From the NCBI GenBank assembly GCA_002154585.1, contig MUNG01000010.1, positions 1-64,000 on the forward strand: 64,000 bases of DNA. The letters run 5' to 3'. This DNA is from Streptomyces pseudogriseolus. GTDB lineage: Bacteria > Actinomycetota > Actinomycetes > Streptomycetales > Streptomycetaceae. Within the stretch, counting starts at the first letter, position 1. Every line of letters begins with the position of its first letter. Made by a program: the position numbers and the translations under genes. Shown here piece after piece: positions 18,798-27,107 of this stretch. The notes under the pieces are model-generated. The model ran no database searches, was not told where the DNA came from, and saw nothing but the letters and a program-made list of their open reading frames with translations.

Positions 18798-18836
18798 GGG
18801 CCTCGCGACGGATTCGCTCCGTCCGCCGCGAGGCCC
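18798..18836 (+). terminator. Intrinsic terminator
   Basis: A 10-bp outer stem (GGGCCTCGCG / CGCGAGGCCC) encloses a nested ACGGA/TCCGT stem, 14 bp after the secreted-protein stop codon. Confidence 0.75.
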
Positions 18837-18948
18837 CGCTGCCCCGTCCGGACCCGCCGGGCTCGGCAAGCGGCGCTCTCCGCCGGAGGCTGGGAACCGG
18901 GCGGGGCTCGCGCCTGCCGCCCCGGCCCGCCGAGCGTGAGGAGAGACC

Positions 18949-19416
18949 GTGGACGATCAGGACCGCATCGTGGTCGGGGTGGACGGCTCGCCGTCCTTGC
19001 GCCAGGCGCTGCGCTGGGCGGCCCGCCAGGCCGCGCTCACCGGAGGGACGGTGCCGGCGCTGACCTCCTGGGACTACCCGCAGTACCACGGCGCGCTGGG
19101 CTGGCTGCCCCCGTCGAGCGGTGACGAGGAGGCCCTGGAGGCCAGGGCGCGCGAGGACCTGACCCCGTGCGTCGAGGAGACGCTGGGCGCACACCCGTCG
19201 GCGGACGTGCGCACGGAGGTGCGGTACGGAACGCCGGCCAGTGTGCTGCTGCGCGCGGCGCGTGACGCGTCCCTGCTCGTGGTGGGCAGCCGGGGCCTGG
19301 GCGGCTTCGCCGGTCTCCTCCTCGGCTCCGTCGCCCAGCACTGCGTGCAGCACGCCGCCTGTCCGGTCGTCGTGGTCCGGGAGGACACCGTCACCAGTGT
19401 CGGCGAGGAGGCCTGA
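18949..19416 (+). CDS. Universal stress protein (UspA family)
   Basis: 155 residues from GTG 18949 with GAGGAGA upstream. It is a single USP domain: IVVGVDGSPSLRQALRWAA at the start and the ATP-binding G-2x-G-9x-G-S pattern in VGSRGLGGFAGLLLGSV, then CPVVVVRED. It is therefore of the ATP-binding type. Such proteins accumulate in stationary phase or hypoxia in actinobacteria. It is convergent with the TetR gene, 10 bp away. Confidence 0.92.
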   Translation: MDDQDRIVVGVDGSPSLRQALRWAARQAALTGGTVPALTSWDYPQYHGALGWLPPSSGDEEALEARAREDLTPCVEETLGAHPSADVRTEVRYGTPASVLLRAARDASLLVVGSRGLGGFAGLLLGSVAQHCVQHAACPVVVVREDTVTSVGEEA

Positions 19417-19426
19417 GCGCTCCGGC

Positions 19427-20005
19427 TCACCGTCGCACGGCCGCCCGCACCAGCGCCCGCGCCAGATCCCCGGCCGCCGCGACCGTCCCGAGGGACAGGG
19501 GCGCGGTGGCCACCGCGCCCTCGTGCAGCACGAACAGCCGGGTGGCGAGCGTGGCCGGTCCGTGGCAGCCGGCCGCCGCGGCCAGCTCCTCGAACAGGCC
19601 GAGCAGCCACCGCTTCTGCTCCGCGGCGACACGGTGTCCGGGGTGCCGCGGATCGGGCAGCTCGGCCAGGGCGTTGAGGAAGGCGCACCCCCGGGTGTAC
19701 GTCGTCGTCCAGCTCCGCAGCGCCTCGAACGGCGCGGTGACCGCCTCCTCGGCGCCGTCGCTCGCGTCCACGGCCGCGCGGACCGCCGACCGCCAGCGCC
19801 GGTCGCGCTCGGCGAGATACGCCGCCACGAGGTTGTCCTTCGACCCGAAACGGTTGTACAGCGTCCGCTTGGTCACGCCGGAGTGCTCGGCGATCAGGTC
19901 CACGCCGACCGCCGTGATGCCGCGCTCGTAGAACAGCTCCTCGGCCGCGTCGACGATGCGACGCCCGGCCGGCGTCAGGGGAGGGGCGTCACTGCCGATG
20001 TCCAT
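19427..20005 (-). CDS. TetR-family repressor of the adjacent quinone oxidoreductase
   Basis: 192 residues from ATG 20005, nine bases after GAAGG (a GTG two codons upstream is the alternative start). The N-terminal helix-turn-helix is clear (RIVDAAEELFYERGITAVGV then TKRTLYNRFGSKDNLVAAYL). The ligand domain has CAFLNALAELPDPRHP, shared with repressors of oxidoreductases. It is divergent from the oxidoreductase with two related palindromes in between, so it very likely represses both genes. Confidence 0.92.
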   Translation of the reverse strand: MDIGSDAPPLTPAGRRIVDAAEELFYERGITAVGVDLIAEHSGVTKRTLYNRFGSKDNLVAAYLAERDRRWRSAVRAAVDASDGAEEAVTAPFEALRSWTTTYTRGCAFLNALAELPDPRHPGHRVAAEQKRWLLGLFEELAAAAGCHGPATLATRLFVLHEGAVATAPLSLGTVAAAGDLARALVRAAVRR

Positions 20006-20017
20006 GCGCACGGACCT

Positions 20018-20064
20018 TCACTGATCGGTGTACGGTGAGATGTGGAGTATACAGATCAGTATAT
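20018..20064. promoter_or_regulatory. Two TetR-type operators in the divergent promoter
   Basis: The right site, GTATACAGATCAGTATAT (20047-20064), is an imperfect 18-bp palindrome around GATC. A weaker copy, CACTGATCGGTGTA, is centred 31 bp to the left. Both lie between the TetR start and the oxidoreductase start. Confidence 0.7.
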
Positions 20065-20083
20065 CCGCGAGGAGGTGAGGGTC

Positions 20084-21145
20084 TTGTCCGAGCACATGCG
20101 CGCGGTGCGCATCACACGGCACGGGGGACCGGAGGTGCTGGAGGTGACCGACGTGCCCGTGCCCGTCCCAGGGGCCGGCGAGGCATTGGTACGGGTCGCG
20201 GCGGTGGCCCTGAACAACACCGACCTGTGGACCCGCGAGGGCGCCTACGGACGCCCCGGTGACCCGGAGGCGCGCTCGGGCTGGCGCGGGCCCGTCGCCT
20301 TTCCCCGTATCCAGGGCGCCGACGTGGCCGGCCGGGTCGAGGCCGTGGGTCCCGGCGGCGACGCGGGGCTGGTCGGCCGCCGCGTGGTGGTCGACCCGGC
20401 GCTCTACGACGGCGACGGCCCCGACGCCCACCCGGTGGGGCTGATGGGCAGCGAACGCGACGGCGGCTACGCCGAGTTCGTCGTCGCCCCGCTGGAGCGC
20501 CTGCACGACGTCACCGGCTCCCCGCTCACCGACGACCAGCTCGCCTCCCTGCCCACCGCCTACGGCACGGCGCTCGGCATGATCGAACGCGGCCGGGTGC
20601 GGGAGGGGGAGACCGTCCTGGTGACGGGCGCGTCCGGCGGCGTCGGGCTCGCGGCGGTGCAGATCGCCCGCGCCCGGGGCGCCCGGGTGGTCGCCGTCAG
20701 CAGCGGCCCGAAGACCGACGCCGTGCGCCAGGCGGGCGCGCACGCCGTCGTCGACCGGGCGGGGGACGTCGTCGCGGGCCTCCGCGCCGCCGCGCCCGAG
20801 GGCGTCGACGTGGCGCTTGACGTCGTCGCCGGGGGCCTGGTGAGCGACGGAGTGCCGCTGCTGCGCGAGGGCGGACGCTGGGTGATCGCCGGGGCGCTCG
20901 GCGGGTACCAGGTGACCCTGGACGTACGCCGTCTCTACCTCCACAACGCCCAGGTGATCGGCTCGGCGATGCACACGCCGGCGCACTTCGACCTGCTGAT
21001 GGACATGGCCCGGCGGGCCGCCGTCACACCGGTCGTCGCCGCCGCGTACCCGCTGGAGCAGGCGGCGCGGGCGCAGGAGGAACTCGCCCGCAGGGAGCAC
21101 GTCGGCAAGATCGTCCTGCACCCGGGGGCGCCGGCGGTGGCCTGA
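20084..21145 (+). CDS. Zinc-type alcohol dehydrogenase-like NADPH:quinone oxidoreductase
   Basis: 353 residues. I place the start at TTG 20084, eight bases after GCGAGGAGG; an ATG at 20096 is the alternative. An ATG at 20042 would put the operator inside the gene. A GroES-like domain is followed by a Rossmann fold with VLVTGASGGVGLAAVQIARARGA (NADPH site). There are no structural zinc cysteines, as in QOR-type enzymes. Family members reduce quinones or enones. A TetR repressor and two operators lie directly upstream, suggesting induction by an electrophile. Confidence 0.9.
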   Translation: MSEHMRAVRITRHGGPEVLEVTDVPVPVPGAGEALVRVAAVALNNTDLWTREGAYGRPGDPEARSGWRGPVAFPRIQGADVAGRVEAVGPGGDAGLVGRRVVVDPALYDGDGPDAHPVGLMGSERDGGYAEFVVAPLERLHDVTGSPLTDDQLASLPTAYGTALGMIERGRVREGETVLVTGASGGVGLAAVQIARARGARVVAVSSGPKTDAVRQAGAHAVVDRAGDVVAGLRAAAPEGVDVALDVVAGGLVSDGVPLLREGGRWVIAGALGGYQVTLDVRRLYLHNAQVIGSAMHTPAHFDLLMDMARRAAVTPVVAAAYPLEQAARAQEELARREHVGKIVLHPGAPAVA

Positions 21146-21157
21146 CCGTCCGGGGTG

Positions 21158-22675
21158 TCAGAGCGACCGGGAATGCACCGGGCTGTTCGCGACCTCCTCC
21201 GGGCACTCCCCGTGCGCCGCGCGCCTGCGACGGTCGCGCAGCCAGTCGTACGCGGCCAGCGCCAGCGACGTCAGCATCGCCCCGAGGGCCGCGCACAGTG
21301 CGACGAACAGAGCCACCTGGAAGTCGTCACCGCGGCCGAGCACCAGATAGAAGAGGCCCGGCAGGGCCGCCGTACCGACCGCCGCGCCCAGCCGCTGCCC
21401 CGTCTGGAGGGCCCCGCCCGCCGCGCCCGCCATCCGCACCGGCACGTCCCGCAGCGTCATCGTGATGTTGGGCGACACGACGAACCCGCCGCCGATGCCC
21501 CCGGCGAACAGCGCCGGCGCGGCCAGCCACGGCGCCACGTCCAGGGGCGCGAACCGCAGCAGCACGGCGGCCGTGCCCAGGCCCACGATCACGCCCGTGA
21601 GACCCCACACGGTGAGCAGCCGCCCGAACCGGTCGACCAGCCGCCCCGACACCACCGCGGCCCCCGCCGAGCCGATGGCGAACGGCGTCACGGCGAGCCC
21701 CGACTCCAGCGGGGAGTAGTGCAGACCGCGCTGGTAGAACAGCGCGAACACCAGCCAGACGCCGCTGAAGCCGATGAAGTACAGGGTGCCGACGCCCGCG
21801 CCGATGGCGTAGCCGCGCACGGTGGAGAACAGACGCGGGTCGAGCAGCGGCGTCGTCCCCCGGGCGAGCAGCCGGCGCTGCCGCCGCACGAACACGGCGA
21901 GCACCGCCGCGCCGGCGAGGAACAGCCACCACAGCCGGCTCAGCCCGCCCGACTCCGCCTGCACCAGCGGATACATGAACGCGAGCACGCCCAGGCCGAG
22001 CAGCAGCACACCCGGCACGTCCACATGCCCCCGCCCCGACTTCCGGGTCCGCGGCAGCAGGCGGCGGCCCAGCAGCACGGCGAGGACGCCGATCGGCACG
22101 TTGACGTAGAAGATCCAGCGCCAGCCCTGCATGCCGTCGGCCAGGGCGAGGATCGCGCCGCCGACGATCGGCCCGGACGCGGAGGAGATGCCGACCGTCG
22201 CGCCGAAGTAGCCGAACGCACGGCCGCGTTCGGCGCCCCGGAACATCTGCTGGATCAGCGCCGAGTTCTGCGGCGCCATGAAGCCCGCCGCCAGGCCCTG
22301 GGCGAGACGCGCCACGACCAGCAGGGTGATGCCGGGCGCCGCGCCGCAGGCCGCGCTGCACAGCACGAAGCCGCACAGGGCGATGAGGAAGATCCTCCGC
22401 CGGTCCAGCGCGTCCCCCAGCCGGCCCGCCGTCACGAGGGCGAGCGCGAACGTCAGCGCGTACCCGGACACCACCCACTGCACGTCGGCGGGGGAGGCGC
22501 CCAGGTCCCTCTGCACGGTGGGCAGCGCGACCGCGACGATCGTGACGTCCAGCAGGCTCATGAAACCGGCGACCAGCGTCACCCAGAGCGCCCGCCACCG
22601 GCGGGGGTCCGGCTCGTACGCGTCCCCCTGGGCCCCGGGCTGCCGGTCACCCGACCCTGACGCCGACGCTGTCAC
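21158..22675 (-). CDS. MFS drug exporter, DHA2 (14-helix) type
   Basis: 505 residues from GTG 22675, six bases after GAGAGGA. The DHA2 pattern is seen: a first helix with LLDVTIVAVALPTVQRDL (motif D1), WVVSGYALTFALALVTAGRLGD (motif A: GRLGDALDRRR), and PIVGGAIL (motif C). Fourteen helices are plausible. It probably exports hydrophobic drugs by proton antiport. The frame stays open far upstream through a set of degenerate 18-bp repeats; I do not treat that part as coding. It is convergent with the oxidoreductase gene 12 bp away. Confidence 0.92.
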   Translation of the reverse strand: MTASASGSGDRQPGAQGDAYEPDPRRWRALWVTLVAGFMSLLDVTIVAVALPTVQRDLGASPADVQWVVSGYALTFALALVTAGRLGDALDRRRIFLIALCGFVLCSAACGAAPGITLLVVARLAQGLAAGFMAPQNSALIQQMFRGAERGRAFGYFGATVGISSASGPIVGGAILALADGMQGWRWIFYVNVPIGVLAVLLGRRLLPRTRKSGRGHVDVPGVLLLGLGVLAFMYPLVQAESGGLSRLWWLFLAGAAVLAVFVRRQRRLLARGTTPLLDPRLFSTVRGYAIGAGVGTLYFIGFSGVWLVFALFYQRGLHYSPLESGLAVTPFAIGSAGAAVVSGRLVDRFGRLLTVWGLTGVIVGLGTAAVLLRFAPLDVAPWLAAPALFAGGIGGGFVVSPNITMTLRDVPVRMAGAAGGALQTGQRLGAAVGTAALPGLFYLVLGRGDDFQVALFVALCAALGAMLTSLALAAYDWLRDRRRRAAHGECPEEVANSPVHSRSL

Positions 22676-22688
22676 ACGCAGTCCTCTC

Positions 22689-22796
22689 GCACGGCCCGAC
22701 ACGGGGCACGGCCCGACGTGGGGGCACGGCCCGAACAGGGCGTACGGCCGGAACAGGGCACATGGCCCGGACCGGGCGCGCCGCCCGAACAGGGCG
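22689..22796. repeat. Six degenerate ~18-bp tandem repeats upstream of the MFS gene
   Basis: The repeats share the core GGCACGGCCCGAACAG with 16-18 bp period. Each contains a short inverted pair (GCCC...GGGC). They fill the leader/promoter region of the minus-strand MFS exporter. Confidence 0.7.
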
Positions 22797-22887
22797 AACA
22801 TGTTCCCCGCCCGGGCCCCGCGCACACCCGGCATGCCGCAAAAGGGCGGGCGACCGGCGCGTACCGCCGTCCCCTCAGGGGGCCGGG

Positions 22888-23901
22888 TCAGACCGTGGCG
22901 CTGCTCCCGCGTACCACCAGCCGGTGCGGGACCGTGAGGTCGGCGGCGGGCAGGTCGTGGCGCGGGCTGTAGATGCGGTCGGCGAGACACTGCAGCGCAC
23001 GCGCGGCGATCTGCCCCTTGTCGGGGGACACGGTGGTGAGCGTCGGGTGACTGAACCGGCCGTCCTCGATGTCGTCGAACCCGACGACGGCCACGTCCTG
23101 CGGCACCCGCAGCCCCCGCTCGTGCGCCGTGTGCAGGGCGCCGAGCGCCAGTTCGTCGCTGAACGCGAACACCGCGTCCGGCTCGGCGCCGGCGTCGAGC
23201 AGTTCGGCCATCGCGCGGGCGCCGTCGCTCCGGTGCAGCGCCGTCACCGGGCGTTCCCACGCGGGACGCGGGGCGATCCCGGCGCGCCGGAGCGCCGCAC
23301 GGTACCCCTCGGCGCGCAGTTCCGCCGTGCCGTTGCGCAGATGGGGCTGGAGGCCGATCGCGGCGACGCGGCGGCGGCCCAGGGACAGCAGATGGGCCGT
23401 GGCCTCGTCGGCGGCGGCCACGTTGTCCACGGCCACCCGGTCCGCCAGCCCGTGCGGACTGCGCTCGCCGAGCAGCACCACGGGCAGCGGGCGGGCGGCC
23501 GCGGTGATGTCCTCGGCGGGCAGCGCCCACGGGCTGATGATCAGGCCGTCCATCACCCGGCCGCCGTCGCCGGTCAGCAGACGCCGCTCCGCCTCGGCGC
23601 CGCCCCGCGTCTGGTCGATGACCACCGTCCACGACCGGCGGCGCGCCTCGTCCACGAGCAGCCCGGCCAGCTCGGCGAAGTAGGGGGAGTGCAGCTCCGG
23701 GATCGCCAGGCCGATGATGCCGGTACGGCCCGCCCGGAGGCTGCGCGCCGCGAGGTTGGGGCGGTAGCCCAGCTCGTCGATCGCCTCCTGCACCCGCCGG
23801 CGGGTCTCCGGCGCCACCCGGGCCGATCCGTTGACCACGTTCGACACCGTGCGCGCCGACACCCCCGCGCGCGCCGCCACGTCCTTCAGGCTGCTGCTCA
23901 C
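22888..23901 (-). CDS. LacI-family transcriptional regulator
   Basis: 337 residues from GTG 23901 (GTG 23907 is equally possible; the ribosome site is poor). The LacI DNA-binding domain is intact: LKDVAARAGVSARTVSNVVNG and the hinge helix region NLAARSLRAGRT. A periplasmic-binding-protein-like sugar domain follows (IIGLAIPELHSPYFAEL, AVFAFSDELALGAL, VVGFDDIEDGRFSHP). It is divergent from the phytanoyl-CoA-dioxygenase-like gene with a perfect palindrome in between, so it probably represses that gene and itself. Effector unknown. Confidence 0.93.
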   Translation of the reverse strand: MSSSLKDVAARAGVSARTVSNVVNGSARVAPETRRRVQEAIDELGYRPNLAARSLRAGRTGIIGLAIPELHSPYFAELAGLLVDEARRRSWTVVIDQTRGGAEAERRLLTGDGGRVMDGLIISPWALPAEDITAAARPLPVVLLGERSPHGLADRVAVDNVAAADEATAHLLSLGRRRVAAIGLQPHLRNGTAELRAEGYRAALRRAGIAPRPAWERPVTALHRSDGARAMAELLDAGAEPDAVFAFSDELALGALHTAHERGLRVPQDVAVVGFDDIEDGRFSHPTLTTVSPDKGQIAARALQCLADRIYSPRHDLPAADLTVPHRLVVRGSSATV

Positions 23902-23984
23902 CCGCACATCGTGGCATGCGCCGCCCGCCCGCGAGCCACGCACCCGCGATCGACGGCAGGCCCATGCGCGCCAGGGTATTGCCA

Positions 23985-23998
23985 CGTTGAAATCAACG
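23985..23998. promoter_or_regulatory. Probable LacI-family operator
   Basis: CGTTGAAATCAACG is a perfect 14-bp inverted repeat (CGTTGA-AA-TCAACG) in the LacI/PhyH divergent region. It overlaps TTGAAA, which could be a -35 box for the PhyH gene. Confidence 0.65.
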
Positions 23999-24066
23999 AT
24001 GCAACGATGGCTGCCGGACCGGTGCCCGGCAGACACCGGCCGGCGGTTCGTCGCAAGGAGGCACCC

Positions 24067-24918
24067 ATGAGCCCGCACACCCACCCCGGCGTCACCCCGG
24101 ACGCGCTCGACGTCGACGTCACGGCCGACGTGGAGGCCCTCTACGAGGACGGCATCACCGCCCGGAAAGGCGCGTTCACCCACGAGTGGGCCGACCGGCT
24201 CCGCGAGGACATCGAGGCCGCCTTCGACGAGGCGCGCAGCCGTCCCGGCGGCGCGGTCGGCCGCGGGCCCCACCGCTACTACGTGGAGATCCACCCCGAG
24301 CAGCTGCGCGGCTTCGTCGACCTCGCCGACCACCCCTGGGTGCGCTCCGTCTGCACGGCGGTCCTCGGCCCCGACTACCGCATCGTCGAGGTCGGCTTCG
24401 ACGTGCCGCTGGAGGGCGCCGTCAACCAGCCGTGGCACCGCGACTTCCCGATGCCCGAGGAGACCCGGGCCGAGCGGCGGCTGACCTCGCTGGCGTTCAA
24501 CGTGACCGCGGTCGACACCGAGGAGGACATGGGCCCCTTCGAGATCGCCCCCGGCACCCAGTGGGACGACAGCCCCGAGTTCGCACACGGCATGTTCCCG
24601 CCCCGCTCGCACTACCCGCGCTACGAGGAGCGGGCGGTGCGCAAGTACCCGCGGCGCGGCGACATCTCGGCGCGCTCGGCCCTGACCATCCACCGCGGCA
24701 CCCGCAACCACTCCGCGACGTCCCGGCCCGTGCTCGTGCTGGGCGTCGACGGACCCGAGGCGACCAACGGCGAACGGCACGACACGGCCGTCACCCGCGC
24801 CTACTGGGACAGCTTGCCGGAGCGGGTACGGCGCCACCTGGACTGCGAGGTCGTCGACGAGCTGCGGCCGGTGACGCAGAAGCACACCATCGAGGGCCTG
24901 GTCATGGGCGACGCCTGA
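24067..24918 (+). CDS. Phytanoyl-CoA dioxygenase (PhyH) family protein
   Basis: 283 residues from ATG 24067, with AAGGAGG upstream. It is a cupin-fold Fe(II)/2-oxoglutarate oxygenase. The iron ligands are His and Asp in PWHRDFPMP and a distal His in LTIHRGTRNHSAT, which also provides the 2-oxoglutarate arginine. Such enzymes hydroxylate varied small molecules; the substrate is unknown. Control by the divergent LacI regulator suggests a sugar-like or catabolic effector. There is no membrane segment. Confidence 0.88.
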   Translation: MSPHTHPGVTPDALDVDVTADVEALYEDGITARKGAFTHEWADRLREDIEAAFDEARSRPGGAVGRGPHRYYVEIHPEQLRGFVDLADHPWVRSVCTAVLGPDYRIVEVGFDVPLEGAVNQPWHRDFPMPEETRAERRLTSLAFNVTAVDTEEDMGPFEIAPGTQWDDSPEFAHGMFPPRSHYPRYEERAVRKYPRRGDISARSALTIHRGTRNHSATSRPVLVLGVDGPEATNGERHDTAVTRAYWDSLPERVRRHLDCEVVDELRPVTQKHTIEGLVMGDA

Positions 24919-24996
24919 GCCCGTCCCGGACCCCGCACCGGCCGGGCGTGCCTGGACAGCGGGCATGTCCCGGGGGACAGGCGGACAATCACGAGC

Positions 24997-26067
24997 ATGG
25001 GCCTGTGGGGCAAGCGGGACGACATGGTGGTCCACGGGCGGGAGCCGTTCAACGCGGAGCCGCCCGGGACCGCGCTCGCCCGCACCGCCGTCACACCCGC
25101 CGACACCTTCTACGCCCGCAACCACGGCCCGGTGCCCCGTCTCGGCCCGGCCGACTGGCGGCTCACCGTCGACGGCCTCGTGACGCGCCCGCTGCTGCTG
25201 ACCCTGGCCGGCCTGCGGTCCGGCTTCGACGCGGCCGAGGCGACCGTCACCCTCCAGTGCGCGGGCAACCGGCGCGCCGACCTGACCGCCGTCCGCGCCG
25301 TCCCCGGCGAGACGCCGTGGGGACCGGGCGCCCTCTCGACCGCCCGGTTCCGCGGGGTGCGCCTCGCCGACGTCCTCGCCCGGGCCGGTCTCGCCCCCGA
25401 CGCCGCCCACATCGCGTTCCACGCCCCCGACGTCTCCCCGTCCGCCGACCCGCCCCAGCCGTACGAGGTGTCCGTCCCCCGTGACCGGGCGCTCGCACCG
25501 GACGTGCTGCTGGCCTGGGAGATGAACGGCGCCCCGCTGCCCGCCGTCCACGGCGCGCCCCTGCGGGTGGTCGTGCCCGGCTGGATCGGCGCCCGCTCCG
25601 TCAAGTGGCTCACCCGCGTCACCGCGCGCTCCACCCCCTCCGACGGCTGGTTCCAGGCCACCGCCTACCGCCTCCCGCCGACCGCGAGCGCCCCGGAGGG
25701 CGTCACCCTCGGCCCGCTCCCGCTCGACTGCGCCGTCCTGACCCCCCGCGACGGCGACGTCGTGCCGCGCGGCCCGGTGCGGGTCACCGGGTACGCGCTC
25801 GCCGGCGAAGGCCGTACCGTCGCCCGCGTCGAGGTGTCCGTGGACGGCGGACGCGCCTGGTCCCGCGCCGCGCTCGAGGAGACCTCCGGTCCCGGGGTGT
25901 GGCAGCGCTGGCGTACCACCCTCGACCTGCCGGCCGGCGACGTGCACGTCCTGGCCCGCGCCTGGGACTCCTCCGGCGCGGGCATGCCCCGGTCCCCGGC
26001 CGCCGTGTGGAACCCGAAGGGCTACGTCACCACCTCCTGGCCCCGCGTGCTGCTGCGCGTCCGCTGA
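24997..26067 (+). CDS. Sulfite oxidase-type molybdopterin enzyme
   Basis: 356 residues. The Mo-binding domain (about 25-230) has the invariant cysteine in VTLQCAGNRRAD and the cofactor loop WEMNGAPLPAVHGAPLRVVVPGW. A Mo-co dimerisation Ig-like domain follows (about 245-356, ending WNPKGYVTTSWPRV). It lacks an N-terminal heme domain and a Tat signal, so it appears cytoplasmic, with an outside electron acceptor. A Rieske-type iron-sulfur protein is the next gene, a plausible though unproven partner. Confidence 0.92.
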   Translation: MGLWGKRDDMVVHGREPFNAEPPGTALARTAVTPADTFYARNHGPVPRLGPADWRLTVDGLVTRPLLLTLAGLRSGFDAAEATVTLQCAGNRRADLTAVRAVPGETPWGPGALSTARFRGVRLADVLARAGLAPDAAHIAFHAPDVSPSADPPQPYEVSVPRDRALAPDVLLAWEMNGAPLPAVHGAPLRVVVPGWIGARSVKWLTRVTARSTPSDGWFQATAYRLPPTASAPEGVTLGPLPLDCAVLTPRDGDVVPRGPVRVTGYALAGEGRTVARVEVSVDGGRAWSRAALEETSGPGVWQRWRTTLDLPAGDVHVLARAWDSSGAGMPRSPAAVWNPKGYVTTSWPRVLLRVR

Positions 26068-26147
26068 CCGCCCCCCCCCGGCCGCGCGCCACCGCGCGCC
26101 ACCCCGCGCCGCTGTTTGCCCGCCGCGCGCGGGGAAACTCAGCGCCC

Positions 26148-27107
26148 ATGGACAACAAGCCTGGGCGTCGCCTCCTCGGACAGAACCGGATGCTGTGGCT
26201 GCTGGACGCGCTGGAGCGCGATCCCGGCCGCGACCAGCTGATCGACGCGCTCGGCCGCCGCGTCCGCGCGCTGCCGCTCGGACGCGTCCGGGACATCCTG
26301 CACGGCACGTGGCTCGGCCACCCCGTGCATCCGATGGCGATCCATCTGCCCATCGGCAGCTGGATGTCCGCCGCCGTGCTGGACCTCAAGCCGGGCCGGT
26401 CCCGGCAGGCGGACCTCCTGGTCGCCCTCGGGCTCGCCGGGGCCGTCCCCGCCGCCGCGACCGGCCTCACCGACTGGGCGGAACTCCACCGCGAACAGCA
26501 GCGCGTGGGCCTGGTGCACGCCGTGGCCAACACGGCCGCCGTCGGCCTCTACGGCACCTCCCTCGTGCTGCGCCTCACCGGCCGGGGCAGGGCGGGCCGC
26601 GCCCTCGGGTACCTCGGGCTGACCGCGGTCGGCGCCGGCGGCCTGCTCGGCGGGCACCTGGCGTACCGGCAGGCGGCCGGCGTCAACCACGCCGAGGAGG
26701 TGCCGCACGTCGTCAGCGACGGCTGGCACCGTGTCGGCGGCGTCGACGAGTTCCCGGCGGGCGAGGCCGTGCGGTGCGTCGTGGACGACGTGCCGGTGCT
26801 GGTGGTGCGCGAGACCGGCGGGGAGGTCCACGCCCTCGCCGAACGGTGCAGCCACCTGGCGGGACCGCTGTCCGAGGGCACGGTCGCCGACGGCTGCGTG
26901 CAATGCCCCTGGCACGGCAGCGTCTTCCGGCTCTCCGACGGCTGGAACGTCGAGGGCCCCGCCACCGCTCCCCAGCCCGCGTTCGACACACGGGTGGTCG
27001 ACGGCCACGTCGAGGTCCGCCTGCCGGTGGAGGCCGTACCGGAGACGCCGTACGGCAGCGACGCACTCGCACGGACGTCCACCGACGGGCACCGGCCGTC
27101 GAAGTGA
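26148..27107 (+). CDS. DUF2231 membrane domain fused to a Rieske [2Fe-2S] domain
   Basis: 319 residues from ATG 26148. The first ~180 residues contain the DUF2231 pattern (LGHPVHPMAIHLPIGSWMSA, then GLTDWAELH) with about four membrane helices. A soluble Rieske domain occupies about 190-305 with both ligand boxes, CSHLAGPL and CVQCPWHGS. The arrangement suggests a membrane-held electron carrier facing the cytoplasm. It lies downstream of the sulfite-oxidase-like gene and overlaps the next gene by four bases (GTGA), implying coupled translation. Confidence 0.9.
   Translation: MDNKPGRRLLGQNRMLWLLDALERDPGRDQLIDALGRRVRALPLGRVRDILHGTWLGHPVHPMAIHLPIGSWMSAAVLDLKPGRSRQADLLVALGLAGAVPAAATGLTDWAELHREQQRVGLVHAVANTAAVGLYGTSLVLRLTGRGRAGRALGYLGLTAVGAGGLLGGHLAYRQAAGVNHAEEVPHVVSDGWHRVGGVDEFPAGEAVRCVVDDVPVLVVRETGGEVHALAERCSHLAGPLSEGTVADGCVQCPWHGSVFRLSDGWNVEGPATAPQPAFDTRVVDGHVEVRLPVEAVPETPYGSDALARTSTDGHRPSK

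Noticed and set aside
21158..23965. A 935-codon frame extending the MFS exporter upstream
   Set aside because: The upstream part runs antisense-like through repeats and the LacI gene; the GTG at 22675 has a good ribosome site and gives the normal family length.
22888..25947. A 1019-codon minus-strand frame spanning the LacI gene and antisense to the PhyH and Mo-enzyme genes
   Set aside because: Only the C-terminal 337 codons (LacI) have domain structure; the rest is antisense shadow.
26071..26079. Run of nine C residues after the sulfite-oxidase-like gene
   Set aside because: It is intergenic (stop at 26067, next start 26148) and breaks no gene; a possible sequencing weak spot only.
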